Position numbers and translations under genes: made by a program
NCBI GenBank assembly: GCA_018712555.1
Contig: DVGT01000044.1
Span: 1-64,000, forward strand
From: Faecimorpha stercoravium
GTDB taxonomy: Bacteria; Bacillota; Clostridia; Lachnospirales; Bianqueaceae
DNA: 64,000 nucleotides
Direction: 5' to 3'
Notes under the pieces: model-generated
What the model was told of the DNA's origin: nothing
The model's input: only the letters and a program-made list of their open reading frames with translations
Databases searched by the model: none
Shown: one piece after another, positions 49,548-58,133 of the stretch
Numbering within the stretch: position 1 is the first letter of the stretch
Layout of the letters: the number at the start of each line of letters is the position of its first letter

Positions 49548-50777
49548 ATGGGAGGACGGATCCAGCAGATCCAGCTGTTCGAGAAGGGCAAACCGTGTCT
49601 TCCCGCGTTCGAAGGTCTGAGAGGTGAGCCCATGGTTTTCGGGCAGCGTCTTCGTAAAGAACTTAAAGAAGCGCAGGATCCAGGCGACGGGCAGCAGCCA
49701 GGGTTTTTCGATCAGCCAGGGATAGGAGTAGGAGGCATGAGAAACCGGAGGAAAGAGCATGGTCAGGATCGAGGGGATTCCCGTCTTTTTCTGCTGAATA
49801 CGGGCGCGGATGTAGGTGGAACTCAGCATCATGGCTTTCGACCCGTTTCCGTAGGCGCCGCTCTCGATGAGATCTGTGAGCAATGGATCCAGATCCCCGG
49901 AAAAACCGGCAGCCGGCAGTGCGGAGAACCCCAGACGCTCACGCCCCAGGGTAAAGAGCGCGTCATGGAAGGTATGTGCGCCAAAGGTATTCAGCAGGGG
50001 TTCGATGAAAGAGAAATCGATCTCATCTTGGTAGTGTTCATAATAGAGCAGCAGATCCAGAACCTGACGGATGCCGACGCCGCCGGAGATAAAGTGCTTA
50101 TAGAGATGAAAGAAGATAAAGAGATAGTGCCAGGTCGCATCCAGCGTGTAGATCGTATGCCCTTCGATTTCGACAGAAGTCACATGCTGGAAAGCCTCCG
50201 CAAAGAGCTGGTTCAGCTGGACCCGGGTAGAATTATTGCTGCCAAAGGGATTCAGATGCATCTCCAACATCAGCACATCGCTCTCATAGGTCAGTTCCTG
50301 CGCGGTATCGATCACCTTGTCCAGATGATCCAGAAGAACCTGATCTTCAGCCATATAGCCATTGTCCCGCAGGACCTTGTCACAGGCAAGGACGTCTTCC
50401 TTGCGGATCCATAGATCCTCATCACAGGAGAGACGAAGGTCTGGCTGGGGATAAAGGGAGCGGCAGATGAGTCCCTTGAGAATCAAAGGACGAACTCCTG
50501 CGGCGAGGAGCTTTTCATAGATGACAAAAAGAGCTTCTGTACGAATAAACTGTGTGCTGGACTGTCCAAGGGCCGTAGTCATGAATTGGTTGGCAATCTC
50601 CTGGGACGCTGTGGAAAACTCGGGCAGTGAATAGGCGGCCTCATAGATCGCGGGCGTCAGGTTATGGGCCTGGGACAGTCTGTAGATCTCTTCCCAGTCC
50701 GGATCCGTGAGGACAGGAGGGGTCTGATGGACAAAAGAGCAGAGCAGGTTGATAAAGTTATCAGACTGTTTATTCAT
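49542..50777 (-). CDS. Nucleotidyltransferase-family protein (PF14907-type)
   Basis: 411 residues from the ATG at 50777, which follows AAAGGAGTGTTTTTT on the minus strand. The motif LILKGLICRSLYPQPDLRLS, then CDEDLWI, is the NTase core (G...D.D) of the uncharacterised nucleotidyltransferase family found with HprK-like kinases and PqqD proteins in RiPP clusters. It may transfer a nucleotide or other group to the peptide. It converges on the ABC exporter gene, so it is made from its own promoter. Confidence 0.82.
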   Translation of the reverse strand: MNKQSDNFINLLCSFVHQTPPVLTDPDWEEIYRLSQAHNLTPAIYEAAYSLPEFSTASQEIANQFMTTALGQSSTQFIRTEALFVIYEKLLAAGVRPLILKGLICRSLYPQPDLRLSCDEDLWIRKEDVLACDKVLRDNGYMAEDQVLLDHLDKVIDTAQELTYESDVLMLEMHLNPFGSNNSTRVQLNQLFAEAFQHVTSVEIEGHTIYTLDATWHYLFIFFHLYKHFISGGVGIRQVLDLLLYYEHYQDEIDFSFIEPLLNTFGAHTFHDALFTLGRERLGFSALPAAGFSGDLDPLLTDLIESGAYGNGSKAMMLSSTYIRARIQQKKTGIPSILTMLFPPVSHASYSYPWLIEKPWLLPVAWILRFFKFFTKTLPENHGLTSQTFERGKTRFALLEQLDLLDPSSHL

Positions 50778-50811
50778 AAAAAACACTCCTTTATATTATA
50801 TGAAATAATAA

Positions 50812-50840
50812 ATATATTATACCATAGAAAACGAATTTTG
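50812..50840 (-). promoter_or_regulatory. Promoter of the nucleotidyltransferase gene
   Basis: On the minus strand TAGACA, 17 bases and TATAAT lie about 35 bases before the start codon. Confidence 0.55.
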
Positions 50841-50869
50841 TCTAGTCCTTTTGAAGTGAGGTAGAAAAC

Positions 50870-51691
50870 ATGAAGTACATCCGCATCGCGGCCATCGCGA
50901 TCTTGATTCTGGCAGCCGGCCTGTATGGGGCAGGCGTCGTCAAAGAAAAGCAGGAAGAAGATCCCACCCGCCCTACGATTACCAGCGACCGGGAGGTACT
51001 GGAAATCTCCGTCAATTATACGGAAGAAGATCTGTTGCAGGGGTTAAGCGCTTATGATGAGAAGGACGGAGATCTGACGAGTCAGATCCTGATCGGAGAA
51101 TTCTCACAGTTTGTACAGAAGGGAGTCTGTAATCTCAGCTATGTGGTATTTGATTCCTCGAACCAGGCAGCGAACCTGAACCGACAGGTTCGTTTCACAG
51201 ACTATGAATCGCCCAAGATCACTCTGAGCCAACCTCTGGTCTTTATCGCGGGACGATCCAGCACGCCCATTTCCTATATCGGCGCGCAGGATGTGCTGGA
51301 TGGGGATATATCCGCCCTGGTCAGCCAGGTGGAATCCACCATCAGCTATAATATTCCCGGAGATTATACATTCAGCGTGGAAGTGACCAATAGCCTGGGA
51401 GATGTGGAGGAGTTGACGCTGCCGGTTCATGTGATAGAAGAAGAGAGCCAGGCGCTGGAGATCCAGCTGAGCGATGCACTGATCTATTTGGATGTGGGCG
51501 AGAGCTTCCGGGCAGAAGACTATATAGAAGGGCTCGTGGACGCATCGGGGCGTTCCCTGAGTACGAATCTGGTTGACATCTCATCGGACGTCAATACAAG
51601 ACAGGAAGGATGCTACGAAGTTCATTATCAAGCGGAAGACGAGAATGGGAACCGGGGAGAGACCTGGCTTGTTGTTGTCGTGAGGGAGTAA
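50870..51691 (+). CDS. Membrane-anchored Ig-like (DUF5011-type) protein
   Basis: 273 residues. One N-terminal membrane segment (about 5-25) anchors an external part made of about three beta-sandwich repeats: ADYxDxxDGDL-like phrases occur as SAYDEKDGDLTSQI and AQDVLDGDISALV, and the end reads YEVHYQAEDENGNRGE. This is typical of bacterial Ig-like surface modules. It probably stands outside the cell as a ligand- or polymer-binding partner of the Wzz/kinase proteins that follow. No sortase motif. The start follows GAGGTAGAAAAC. Confidence 0.8.
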   Translation: MKYIRIAAIAILILAAGLYGAGVVKEKQEEDPTRPTITSDREVLEISVNYTEEDLLQGLSAYDEKDGDLTSQILIGEFSQFVQKGVCNLSYVVFDSSNQAANLNRQVRFTDYESPKITLSQPLVFIAGRSSTPISYIGAQDVLDGDISALVSQVESTISYNIPGDYTFSVEVTNSLGDVEELTLPVHVIEEESQALEIQLSDALIYLDVGESFRAEDYIEGLVDASGRSLSTNLVDISSDVNTRQEGCYEVHYQAEDENGNRGETWLVVVVRE

Positions 51692-51702
51692 AGGAGAAGA
51701 AG

Positions 51703-53118
51703 ATGGAAGATACAAAAGAATTTCGACTGGAAGAGATCAGTTTTCGCAGCATCTTCATCGATCTGCTTCGGAATGCCTGGGTGATTCTACTCATGGTCAT
51801 CGCTGCTTCTTTAGCAGTCACCGGTGTGGAAAAACTGATCTATGTACCGGAATACTCGACAAGCGCCACGATGGTGGTGAATGCGAAAGGAAGCAACAGC
51901 ACATATAATTCCCTGTCCTTGACCAGCCAGATGGCGGATATCTTCAGCGAGGTATTCAGCAGTGATGTGCTGCGAAGCCGAATCGCAGAGGATTTGGGCG
52001 TGACAGACATCGAGGGGGAAATCTCCTGCAGTATCATAGAGGAGACCAACCTGATTGTCCTGCGTGTGACCTCATCGGATCCGCGGCAGGCGTATCTGAT
52101 CATTCGGTCGGCGCTGGAGAACTATGATACCGTATCTGACTATCTTTTTTCAAATGCGGTGCTGCGTACGTTGGAAGAACCTTCGGTTCCCTATAGCCCG
52201 TCTAATGTGCTGAACCTGAACCGGATCGAAAAACTGGCGATGCTGGGAGCAGGCGCTGTCACGGCGCTGGGAATCGCATTATGTTCGATCCTGCGATTTA
52301 CCGTAAAAAACAAGGAGGGCGCGCGCAATAACCTGGACGGGAATATTCTGGGTACGGTTCCCTTCGAGAAAAAACATCTGACCTGGAAGGAGAGGTGGCA
52401 TCGAAAGAATCGTTCCCTGCTTCTGACATCTTCCCGTGTAGGAACACGGTTTGCCGAGTCCTACCGTAAGATTGCGACCAGACTCAATCATCATATGCGC
52501 AAACGAGATCAGAAGGTATTGCTGGTGGTCAGCGTGGCAGAAAACGAAGGAAAATCCTCGGTGGCGGCCAATCTGGCCCTTGCGCTTGCGGAGAAAGGAA
52601 AGAAAGTCGCGCTGATTGACTTGGATCTGAAAAAGCCGGCGCAGTATAAGATTTTTGATAGTCCGGTGGAACAAAGCACCTGGCTGGTCGATTATCTGAC
52701 AGGAAAGGCAGAGGCAGAGAATCTGTTATATTATGGAAAAGAGACGGGGCTGTTTCATATTTTCCAGAACACCGGTGTCAGAAATTCGGGAGGGCTCTTA
52801 GAGTCCCCGGCCATGCGGTATATACTCTCTGCCAGCAGAGACAGCATGGACTATGTGATACTGGACACAGCGCCGATGGCGTTGTCCAGCGATGCGGAAC
52901 TGTTGCTGAAACAGACAGATCTGGCGGTGCTGGTAGTCAGAGAGGACTGGACGGATATTCGGGCGATCAATGATGCAGCGGACCTGATTCGGCAGAGCGG
53001 TGCGGATTTTGCAGGGTTTATCCTGAACGCCTTTCATAAAGAGGGTATTTCCATAGGAAGTCATGAAAAGAACGCCTATCGCAATTATGGACGAAATCAA
53101 ACAGTGGAGGGATCATGA
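51703..53118 (+). CDS. Wzz/BY-kinase fusion protein 1
   Basis: 471 residues from the ATG at 51703, which follows AAAGGAGAAGAAG. Two membrane segments (about 24-44 and 180-200) enclose a Wzz-like external domain (about 45-175). The cytoplasmic part is a bacterial tyrosine kinase-type P-loop domain (SVAENEGKSSVAANLAL, VALIDLDLKKP, YVILDTAP). The C-terminal tail has only a few tyrosines. Such proteins control polymer chain length and export in capsule systems, but no glycosyltransferase or polymerase gene is in the window. Confidence 0.87.
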   Translation: MEDTKEFRLEEISFRSIFIDLLRNAWVILLMVIAASLAVTGVEKLIYVPEYSTSATMVVNAKGSNSTYNSLSLTSQMADIFSEVFSSDVLRSRIAEDLGVTDIEGEISCSIIEETNLIVLRVTSSDPRQAYLIIRSALENYDTVSDYLFSNAVLRTLEEPSVPYSPSNVLNLNRIEKLAMLGAGAVTALGIALCSILRFTVKNKEGARNNLDGNILGTVPFEKKHLTWKERWHRKNRSLLLTSSRVGTRFAESYRKIATRLNHHMRKRDQKVLLVVSVAENEGKSSVAANLALALAEKGKKVALIDLDLKKPAQYKIFDSPVEQSTWLVDYLTGKAEAENLLYYGKETGLFHIFQNTGVRNSGGLLESPAMRYILSASRDSMDYVILDTAPMALSSDAELLLKQTDLAVLVVREDWTDIRAINDAADLIRQSGADFAGFILNAFHKEGISIGSHEKNAYRNYGRNQTVEGS

Positions 53119-54584
53119 TGGAAGAAAACAGAGAAGAGATGGAGATTGATCTGGGCACCCTGATCTGGAATTTCTTTCGGTATCTCATCAGAGCCTGGTG
53201 GCTGATTCCCATACTGGCTTTACTGGGAGGAGCGGCCGGATATTTGCGGTCTACGCAGTTTTATACGCCGATGTATCGTTCAACCGCCACATTTACGGTG
53301 ATGACAGGGAGCACGGAGGATGCGGGCTCCATCTATAACTTTTACTACGACACGACGACGGCCGGGCAGTTGGCGCGTACGTTTCCGTATATTTTAAGCA
53401 GCGATCTTCTGACAGAGGCCATCTGTCAGAAGATGGGGACGGAATATATCAATGGAAGCATTTCAGCACAGGTCATTTCGGATTCCAATATGATTACCAT
53501 GAGTGTAACGAGCAGCGATCCGGAAGCGGCCAGACAGATTCTGGAAGCCGCTATAGAGGTGTATCCGGATGTGGCGCGATTTGTCCTGGGCCAGATTCAA
53601 TTTAATATGATCGAAGTACCTACGACGCCTGCGGAACCCTATAATCGACCGAATTACAGCCGCACGGTGAGAACCTGGGCCATGGTAGGCGCAGGCGGCG
53701 GCATTCTCCTCATCGGCTTGCTTGCGCTTCTGCGGAAAACCGTGCAAAAACCGGAGGAGCTGAAAGCGATCACCAGTCTGCCCTGCCTAGGCAATCTGCC
53801 CGAGGTTCGGTTCAAGGCCAGAGGTAAGAATAATCCACAGATGGTTTCTCTCTTTAACACGCGGATGCCTCAGAATTACAAAGAGAGTATCGCCAGTCTG
53901 CTGGTCAAGACGGAGAGAGAGATGGAGGGAACGGGCGGAAAAGTTTTGCTGGTGACCAGTACCATATCCGGAGAAGGAAAATCCGCGTTGGCGATCAATC
54001 TGGCATATACTGCGGCGTCCCATGGGAAAAATGTGTTGTTGATCGACGGAGATCTGCGAAAGCAGGAGGATGGGAAACAGATGGGGCTAGAGGACGGATA
54101 CGGTCTGGAAGAACTCATTCTGGAGGGAGAGCATCAGAAAGAGGCCATACGCCGGGAGGAGCGCAGCGGGATCTGGGCCATATGCGGAAGTCGTCCTGCC
54201 AAGAAGATTCCCAACCTGTTGAATCATCCAAGGCTGAGAGAGATCCTGGAAAACAGCAGCAAACATATGGATCTGATTGTGATAGACACGCCGCCCTGTG
54301 AACTCTTTGAAGATGCGGGCATCCTGGCCGAGTACGCGGATGGGATTCTATACGTGATTCGACATGACGCTGTACAGCGAAGGCGTATACTGGAAGGGAT
54401 CTCCGACCTGGAAGAAAGCAGTACCAAACTGCTGGGATATGTTTTTAATGGAGTTCCGGTACATCACTCAGGATATGGATACTATGGCTATGGTCGATAT
54501 GGGTACGGATACTATGGCTATGGGAAGTACGGCAAGTATGGCTATGGGGATCAGGAACCTACAAAACCTGGAGAATCGTCATGA
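53115..54584 (+). CDS. Wzz/BY-kinase fusion protein 2 with Tyr-Gly tail
   Basis: 489 residues; it overlaps the previous gene by four bases (an ATG at 53118 is an equivalent start). It is arranged like the first: membrane segments near 25-45 and 190-210, a Wzz-like external domain, and a kinase domain (STISGEGKSALAINLAY, VLLIDGDLRKQ, LIVIDTPPCE). The C-terminus is a dense Tyr/Gly tract of about 30 residues (units like YGYYGYGRYG), the autophosphorylated tail expected of an active BY-kinase. The pair probably forms mixed rings or phosphorylates one another. Confidence 0.9.
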   Translation: MMEENREEMEIDLGTLIWNFFRYLIRAWWLIPILALLGGAAGYLRSTQFYTPMYRSTATFTVMTGSTEDAGSIYNFYYDTTTAGQLARTFPYILSSDLLTEAICQKMGTEYINGSISAQVISDSNMITMSVTSSDPEAARQILEAAIEVYPDVARFVLGQIQFNMIEVPTTPAEPYNRPNYSRTVRTWAMVGAGGGILLIGLLALLRKTVQKPEELKAITSLPCLGNLPEVRFKARGKNNPQMVSLFNTRMPQNYKESIASLLVKTEREMEGTGGKVLLVTSTISGEGKSALAINLAYTAASHGKNVLLIDGDLRKQEDGKQMGLEDGYGLEELILEGEHQKEAIRREERSGIWAICGSRPAKKIPNLLNHPRLREILENSSKHMDLIVIDTPPCELFEDAGILAEYADGILYVIRHDAVQRRRILEGISDLEESSTKLLGYVFNGVPVHHSGYGYYGYGRYGYGYYGYGKYGKYGYGDQEPTKPGESS

Positions 54585-55426
54585 AGAAATGGTGGATCAT
54601 CATGAGTGGAATCGGGATTCTGTGCTGTGCTGCGCTGTTTCTCCTCTGGCTGTATGCCGGATGGCAGGAAGAAAATACGGGTACGGTGTATTCGGTTGCG
54701 AGCGCAGCAGAGATTCAATTGGATTCTGAAGTATTGGAATACGATGGAAGCGGAACGTTGAATCTGATGGAGGGTGTACAGGCAGTGGGTCCGGAAGGAG
54801 AGGATCTGACAGAGCGAGTACAGGCCATCCTGACAGGAGATGGGACGCTTTTGGAAAAGCAGATCCGATATTCTGTATTTACGGAAGAAGGACGCGAGAC
54901 AACGGTGACAAGAACTCTCAAAATGGTAGGATATACGGGACCGAAGCTTAGTGTTGAGGATGGTCTGGTGCTGGAAGTGGAGGATCTGCCGGACTTGATA
55001 CAGATTCTGACCGAGCAGGGAGATTTGACCGCCGATAACGGTTTTGGACAGAATGCGGCGGATGAAGTCAGTTACACACGGGAAAAAAGAGGAGAAGGAT
55101 ATTATGAAGTAGAATTTAAACTGCAGAATGAATATCTGGATGAAACCAGTCAAACCGTGGAGATGTGGATTACAGGAGAGGTGCAGGATATTGAACTCAC
55201 CCTGTCGCAAAGCAGTATTCAGATCGCAGCAGGAACAGAATTCTATCCGCAGGAGTGGATCGAGACGGCTCATGATCCGGTTCATGGAGATATGACAAGT
55301 CAGGTACAGATCGAAAACCGAGTCAATCTGTCCCAGGCTGGACAATATTCGGTGATCTATACGTTATATTCCTATGACCATACGCAGAAGGCGGAGGCGG
55401 TTTTACGGGTAGAAGTGGTTGGATAA
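54581..55426 (+). CDS. Membrane-anchored Ig-like protein, second
   Basis: 281 residues. An N-terminal membrane segment (about 4-26) is followed by an external beta-rich part ending in an Ig-like module (TLSQSSIQIAAGTEFYPQEW, then VNLSQAGQYSVIYTLYSYD). The architecture resembles the protein at 50870, so each Wzz/kinase gene has an Ig-like partner. It overlaps the second kinase gene by four bases. A strong terminator follows. Confidence 0.78.
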   Translation: MKKWWIIMSGIGILCCAALFLLWLYAGWQEENTGTVYSVASAAEIQLDSEVLEYDGSGTLNLMEGVQAVGPEGEDLTERVQAILTGDGTLLEKQIRYSVFTEEGRETTVTRTLKMVGYTGPKLSVEDGLVLEVEDLPDLIQILTEQGDLTADNGFGQNAADEVSYTREKRGEGYYEVEFKLQNEYLDETSQTVEMWITGEVQDIELTLSQSSIQIAAGTEFYPQEWIETAHDPVHGDMTSQVQIENRVNLSQAGQYSVIYTLYSYDHTQKAEAVLRVEVVG

Positions 55427-55466
55427 GTTTTCGAGCATGAGCATTGTAAATAGCTGCGTTTGTAAG

Positions 55467-55512
55467 AGAGCCCATCTGGAATCCTGTTTACGATTTCAGA
55501 TGGGCTCTTGCG
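55467..55512 (+). terminator. Terminator of the Wzz/kinase operon
   Basis: AGAGCCCATCTG (55467-55478) and CAGATGGGCTCT (55497-55508) pair perfectly. The tail is TTGC, so the U run is short. Confidence 0.7.
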
Positions 55513-55562
55513 TGTCGATAGGACGGTAAGGACGCCGTATGGAGGATTCTTTTTCGAATATC

Positions 55563-55654
55563 TTCCCGAAGGAAAGAAAATGTGATATAATAAACAGGAT
55601 CAGATCACTTTCAAGAACGCGGGAGGCGGCCATATCGCAAGGCGGTTTCTTGAA
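55563..55654 (+). promoter_or_regulatory. Possible promoter and leader hairpin of the amidohydrolase operon
   Basis: TATAAT at 55586-55591 has only a weak -35 (TTCCCG) at the right distance. About 19 bases later TTCAAGAA (55610-55617) can pair with TTCTTGAA (55647-55654). Tentative; the remaining leader up to 55702 holds only the GGGGAGG ribosome binding site. Confidence 0.35.
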
Positions 55655-55702
55655 GAAGCGATCACAGGAGAACGTTAAAGACGATATGGGGAGGAAGACG
55701 GG

Positions 55703-56611
55703 ATGAAAATCATTGATGCGCATGTACATTTGGTACAATATATTTGTGGATTTGGTTCGCGGGGAGAACTGCGGGCAATTGGGGAAGGAAAGGCAAGATA
55801 TGCCGATGGCAGTGTGATTTCTTTGATTCCACCGGAATTGGGAGAATACGATGTGACACCGGAAAAGGTGATAGCGCTCATGGATCAGGAGCAGGTGGAA
55901 AAGGCGGTCATCCTGCAGGGAAATTACCTGGGATTTCAGAACGAATACGCGCTGATGGCCGAGAAGAAGTATCCGAATCGATTTCGGGCGGCGATTACCT
56001 ATGACCCATTCTGCCGCAATAAGAAACTGATTCTGGAAAATCTAGTGGAAAAGCAGGGAGCCAGGATCGTGAAATTTGAAGTCAGCACGGGGTCTGGACT
56101 GATGGCGGCGCATGAGACAGTGGCGTTAGACGGAGATTATATGGAAGAAGCATATCAATATGCCGAGGCACATGGAATGGTTTGTGTGATGGATATTGGA
56201 AGGGCAGGAACCGCCAGTTATCAGCCGGAGGCTTTACGGCGCGCTATACTTCGGCATCCCGAGATGAAGTTCGTGGTATGTCATGTGCTGATGCCGCAGA
56301 AAGGCGGAGAAGTGCGAATGGAAGAGGATTTGCGCATGTTGGCACTGCCCAATGTATGGTTTGATTTTGCGGCACTGCCGGCCAACGTGAATCGGGGAGA
56401 GACATATCCATATGCTGCGGCTAGGGAAGTCTTGAAACGGGCCAAGAAAGCAGTGGGGGCGGACAGGCTGATGTTTGGATCGGATCTGCCTTCGACGATG
56501 GTCAGCCAATCGTATCGGCATTTGGTGGAATACGGCATGGATCTGTTTACAGAGACAGAGCGTGAAAAAGTCTATCATGATACCGCTGATCTGGTATTTT
56601 TTGGGAGTTGA
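55703..56611 (+). CDS. Amidohydrolase-2 family hydrolase
   Basis: 302 residues. A TIM-barrel metal hydrolase: the DAHVHL motif at the N-terminus, Lys/Glu in RIVKFEVSTG, His in FVVCHVLM and Asp in MFGSDLPST are the expected metal and catalytic positions. The family hydrolyses lactones or decarboxylates ring acids. Given the sugar kinase and DUF2264 genes that follow, a sugar lactone or uronate-derived substrate is a reasonable guess only. Confidence 0.82.
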   Translation: MKIIDAHVHLVQYICGFGSRGELRAIGEGKARYADGSVISLIPPELGEYDVTPEKVIALMDQEQVEKAVILQGNYLGFQNEYALMAEKKYPNRFRAAITYDPFCRNKKLILENLVEKQGARIVKFEVSTGSGLMAAHETVALDGDYMEEAYQYAEAHGMVCVMDIGRAGTASYQPEALRRAILRHPEMKFVVCHVLMPQKGGEVRMEEDLRMLALPNVWFDFAALPANVNRGETYPYAAAREVLKRAKKAVGADRLMFGSDLPSTMVSQSYRHLVEYGMDLFTETEREKVYHDTADLVFFGS

Positions 56612-56617
56612 GTGGGA

Positions 56618-58129
56618 ATGGAAGAGTATATCCTGTCCTTAGATTATGGGACACAGAGTGTGCGGGGCATGGTGTTTGATCCGCAGGGCAGGCAGATATG
56701 GAAGAAGAAGGCGGCCATGCCAGCCTATGATAAACCGGCGCCAGACCGTGCAGAAATCGATCCAGTCTATTATAAGAAGCTGACAGTCTGGCTTTGTCAC
56801 GCGCTTCAAAAAGAGAATCCGGATGTTTTCGAGCACATTGGCGGACTGTGCATTGCCTGTATGAGAGACTGCCTGACTATCGTAGATAAGGAGGGTGAAG
56901 CGCTGCGGCCGCTGATCCTCTGGCTGGATCAGCGAAGAACATCTGTGGTCAGGCCGGATAATAAGCTGCTCCTTCTGGGGGCATCTCTATTGGGAGCGGG
57001 CACGCTGCTTCGGGAAGCGAGTCAGGTTGGATACACCAATTACCTGATGGACTATGAGAAAGATTTATGGGAGAAAGCAGATAAATTCGTTTTTTTATCC
57101 GGATACTTACACAGGTGGCTTCTGGGCTTTTTCCTGGATTGCACGGCGAATCAGCCGGGGCATGTTCCCTTTGACTCCGCAAGACAACAGTGGTCGGACT
57201 GGCGCGATATCAAATATTATGTGTTTCCTGTGGAGAAGGAGAAATTAGTTCCTTTGGTTCCGCCAGGAACGATCATGGGAACTCTCAGCGCGAAGGCTGC
57301 AGAGGAAATGGGGCTCAGCACTAGGGTGAAGGTGATTGCCGGGGCTTCAGATAAAGCCTGTGAAACATTGGGGGTGGGCTGTGTCGATGACACGGAAGCG
57401 GTGCTTTCCTTTGGTTCTCAGGCAACGGTGCAGATCATGTCTCGCCGATATTACGAATTGCAGACGTTTGTACCATCCTTCCCGGCAGCGATTCCCCAGT
57501 ATTGGAATCCGGAATTGCAGGTCTATCGAGGATATTGGATGGTACAATGGTTTTTGAAGGAGATGGAAACGGAGCAGGTGCAGAAGGAGCGGAAGCCAGA
57601 GGATACCTTTGATCTGTATCTGCGAAAGACACCTCCCGGCAATGAAGGACTCGTGTTATATCCGTACTGGGGAGCTTCGGCCAAGTATCCCTTATCCAGC
57701 GGTACACTCATGGGATTTCGAGATTATCATGGGAAGGAACATCTGTATCGCGCCATCATCGAGGGGATCAACTATACCTTGCGATGGGCGGTGGAGAGGA
57801 TGGAACAGAAGAAAAAGTCAAGAATAGAGCGCGTGAAAGTCACGGGCGGCGGCGCAGAGAGCGAGACGATTTGTCAGATGACGGCGAATATGTTTGGTCG
57901 TGATGCGATCCGCATGGAAACGACGGATACGACGTCCCTCGGAGCCGCTATGCTGGGGTATGTGGCCCTGGGACGGTATGGAAGCTTTCAGGAAGCGGCA
58001 GGCTGTATGACGCGTCCTGGAAAAGTGTATCATCCGCAGAAAGAGACGCAAGCGGTGTACGATCAGATATATCCGGAATATATCAAAGATCTGGAGAGGC
58101 GGATTCATTTTAACGTGAAGAGAGGATAA
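56618..58129 (+). CDS. FGGY-family carbohydrate kinase
   Basis: 503 residues from the ATG at 56618 (a GTG two codons earlier is possible). The ATPase fold motifs are LDYGTQSVRGMVFD at the N-terminus, AGASDKACETLGVG in the middle and VTGGGAESETICQMTANMFG near the end. FGGY kinases phosphorylate sugars such as xylulose, glycerol, rhamnulose or erythritol; the substrate is not clear. It follows the amidohydrolase by a few bases and precedes the DUF2264 gene by four. Confidence 0.9.
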   Translation: MEEYILSLDYGTQSVRGMVFDPQGRQIWKKKAAMPAYDKPAPDRAEIDPVYYKKLTVWLCHALQKENPDVFEHIGGLCIACMRDCLTIVDKEGEALRPLILWLDQRRTSVVRPDNKLLLLGASLLGAGTLLREASQVGYTNYLMDYEKDLWEKADKFVFLSGYLHRWLLGFFLDCTANQPGHVPFDSARQQWSDWRDIKYYVFPVEKEKLVPLVPPGTIMGTLSAKAAEEMGLSTRVKVIAGASDKACETLGVGCVDDTEAVLSFGSQATVQIMSRRYYELQTFVPSFPAAIPQYWNPELQVYRGYWMVQWFLKEMETEQVQKERKPEDTFDLYLRKTPPGNEGLVLYPYWGASAKYPLSSGTLMGFRDYHGKEHLYRAIIEGINYTLRWAVERMEQKKKSRIERVKVTGGGAESETICQMTANMFGRDAIRMETTDTTSLGAAMLGYVALGRYGSFQEAAGCMTRPGKVYHPQKETQAVYDQIYPEYIKDLERRIHFNVKRG

Positions 58130-58133
58130 GATC

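Noticed and set aside
49548..50414. 288-codon plus-strand frame
   Set aside because: Antisense to the nucleotidyltransferase gene, which has family motifs, a ribosome binding site and a promoter; the plus frame has none.
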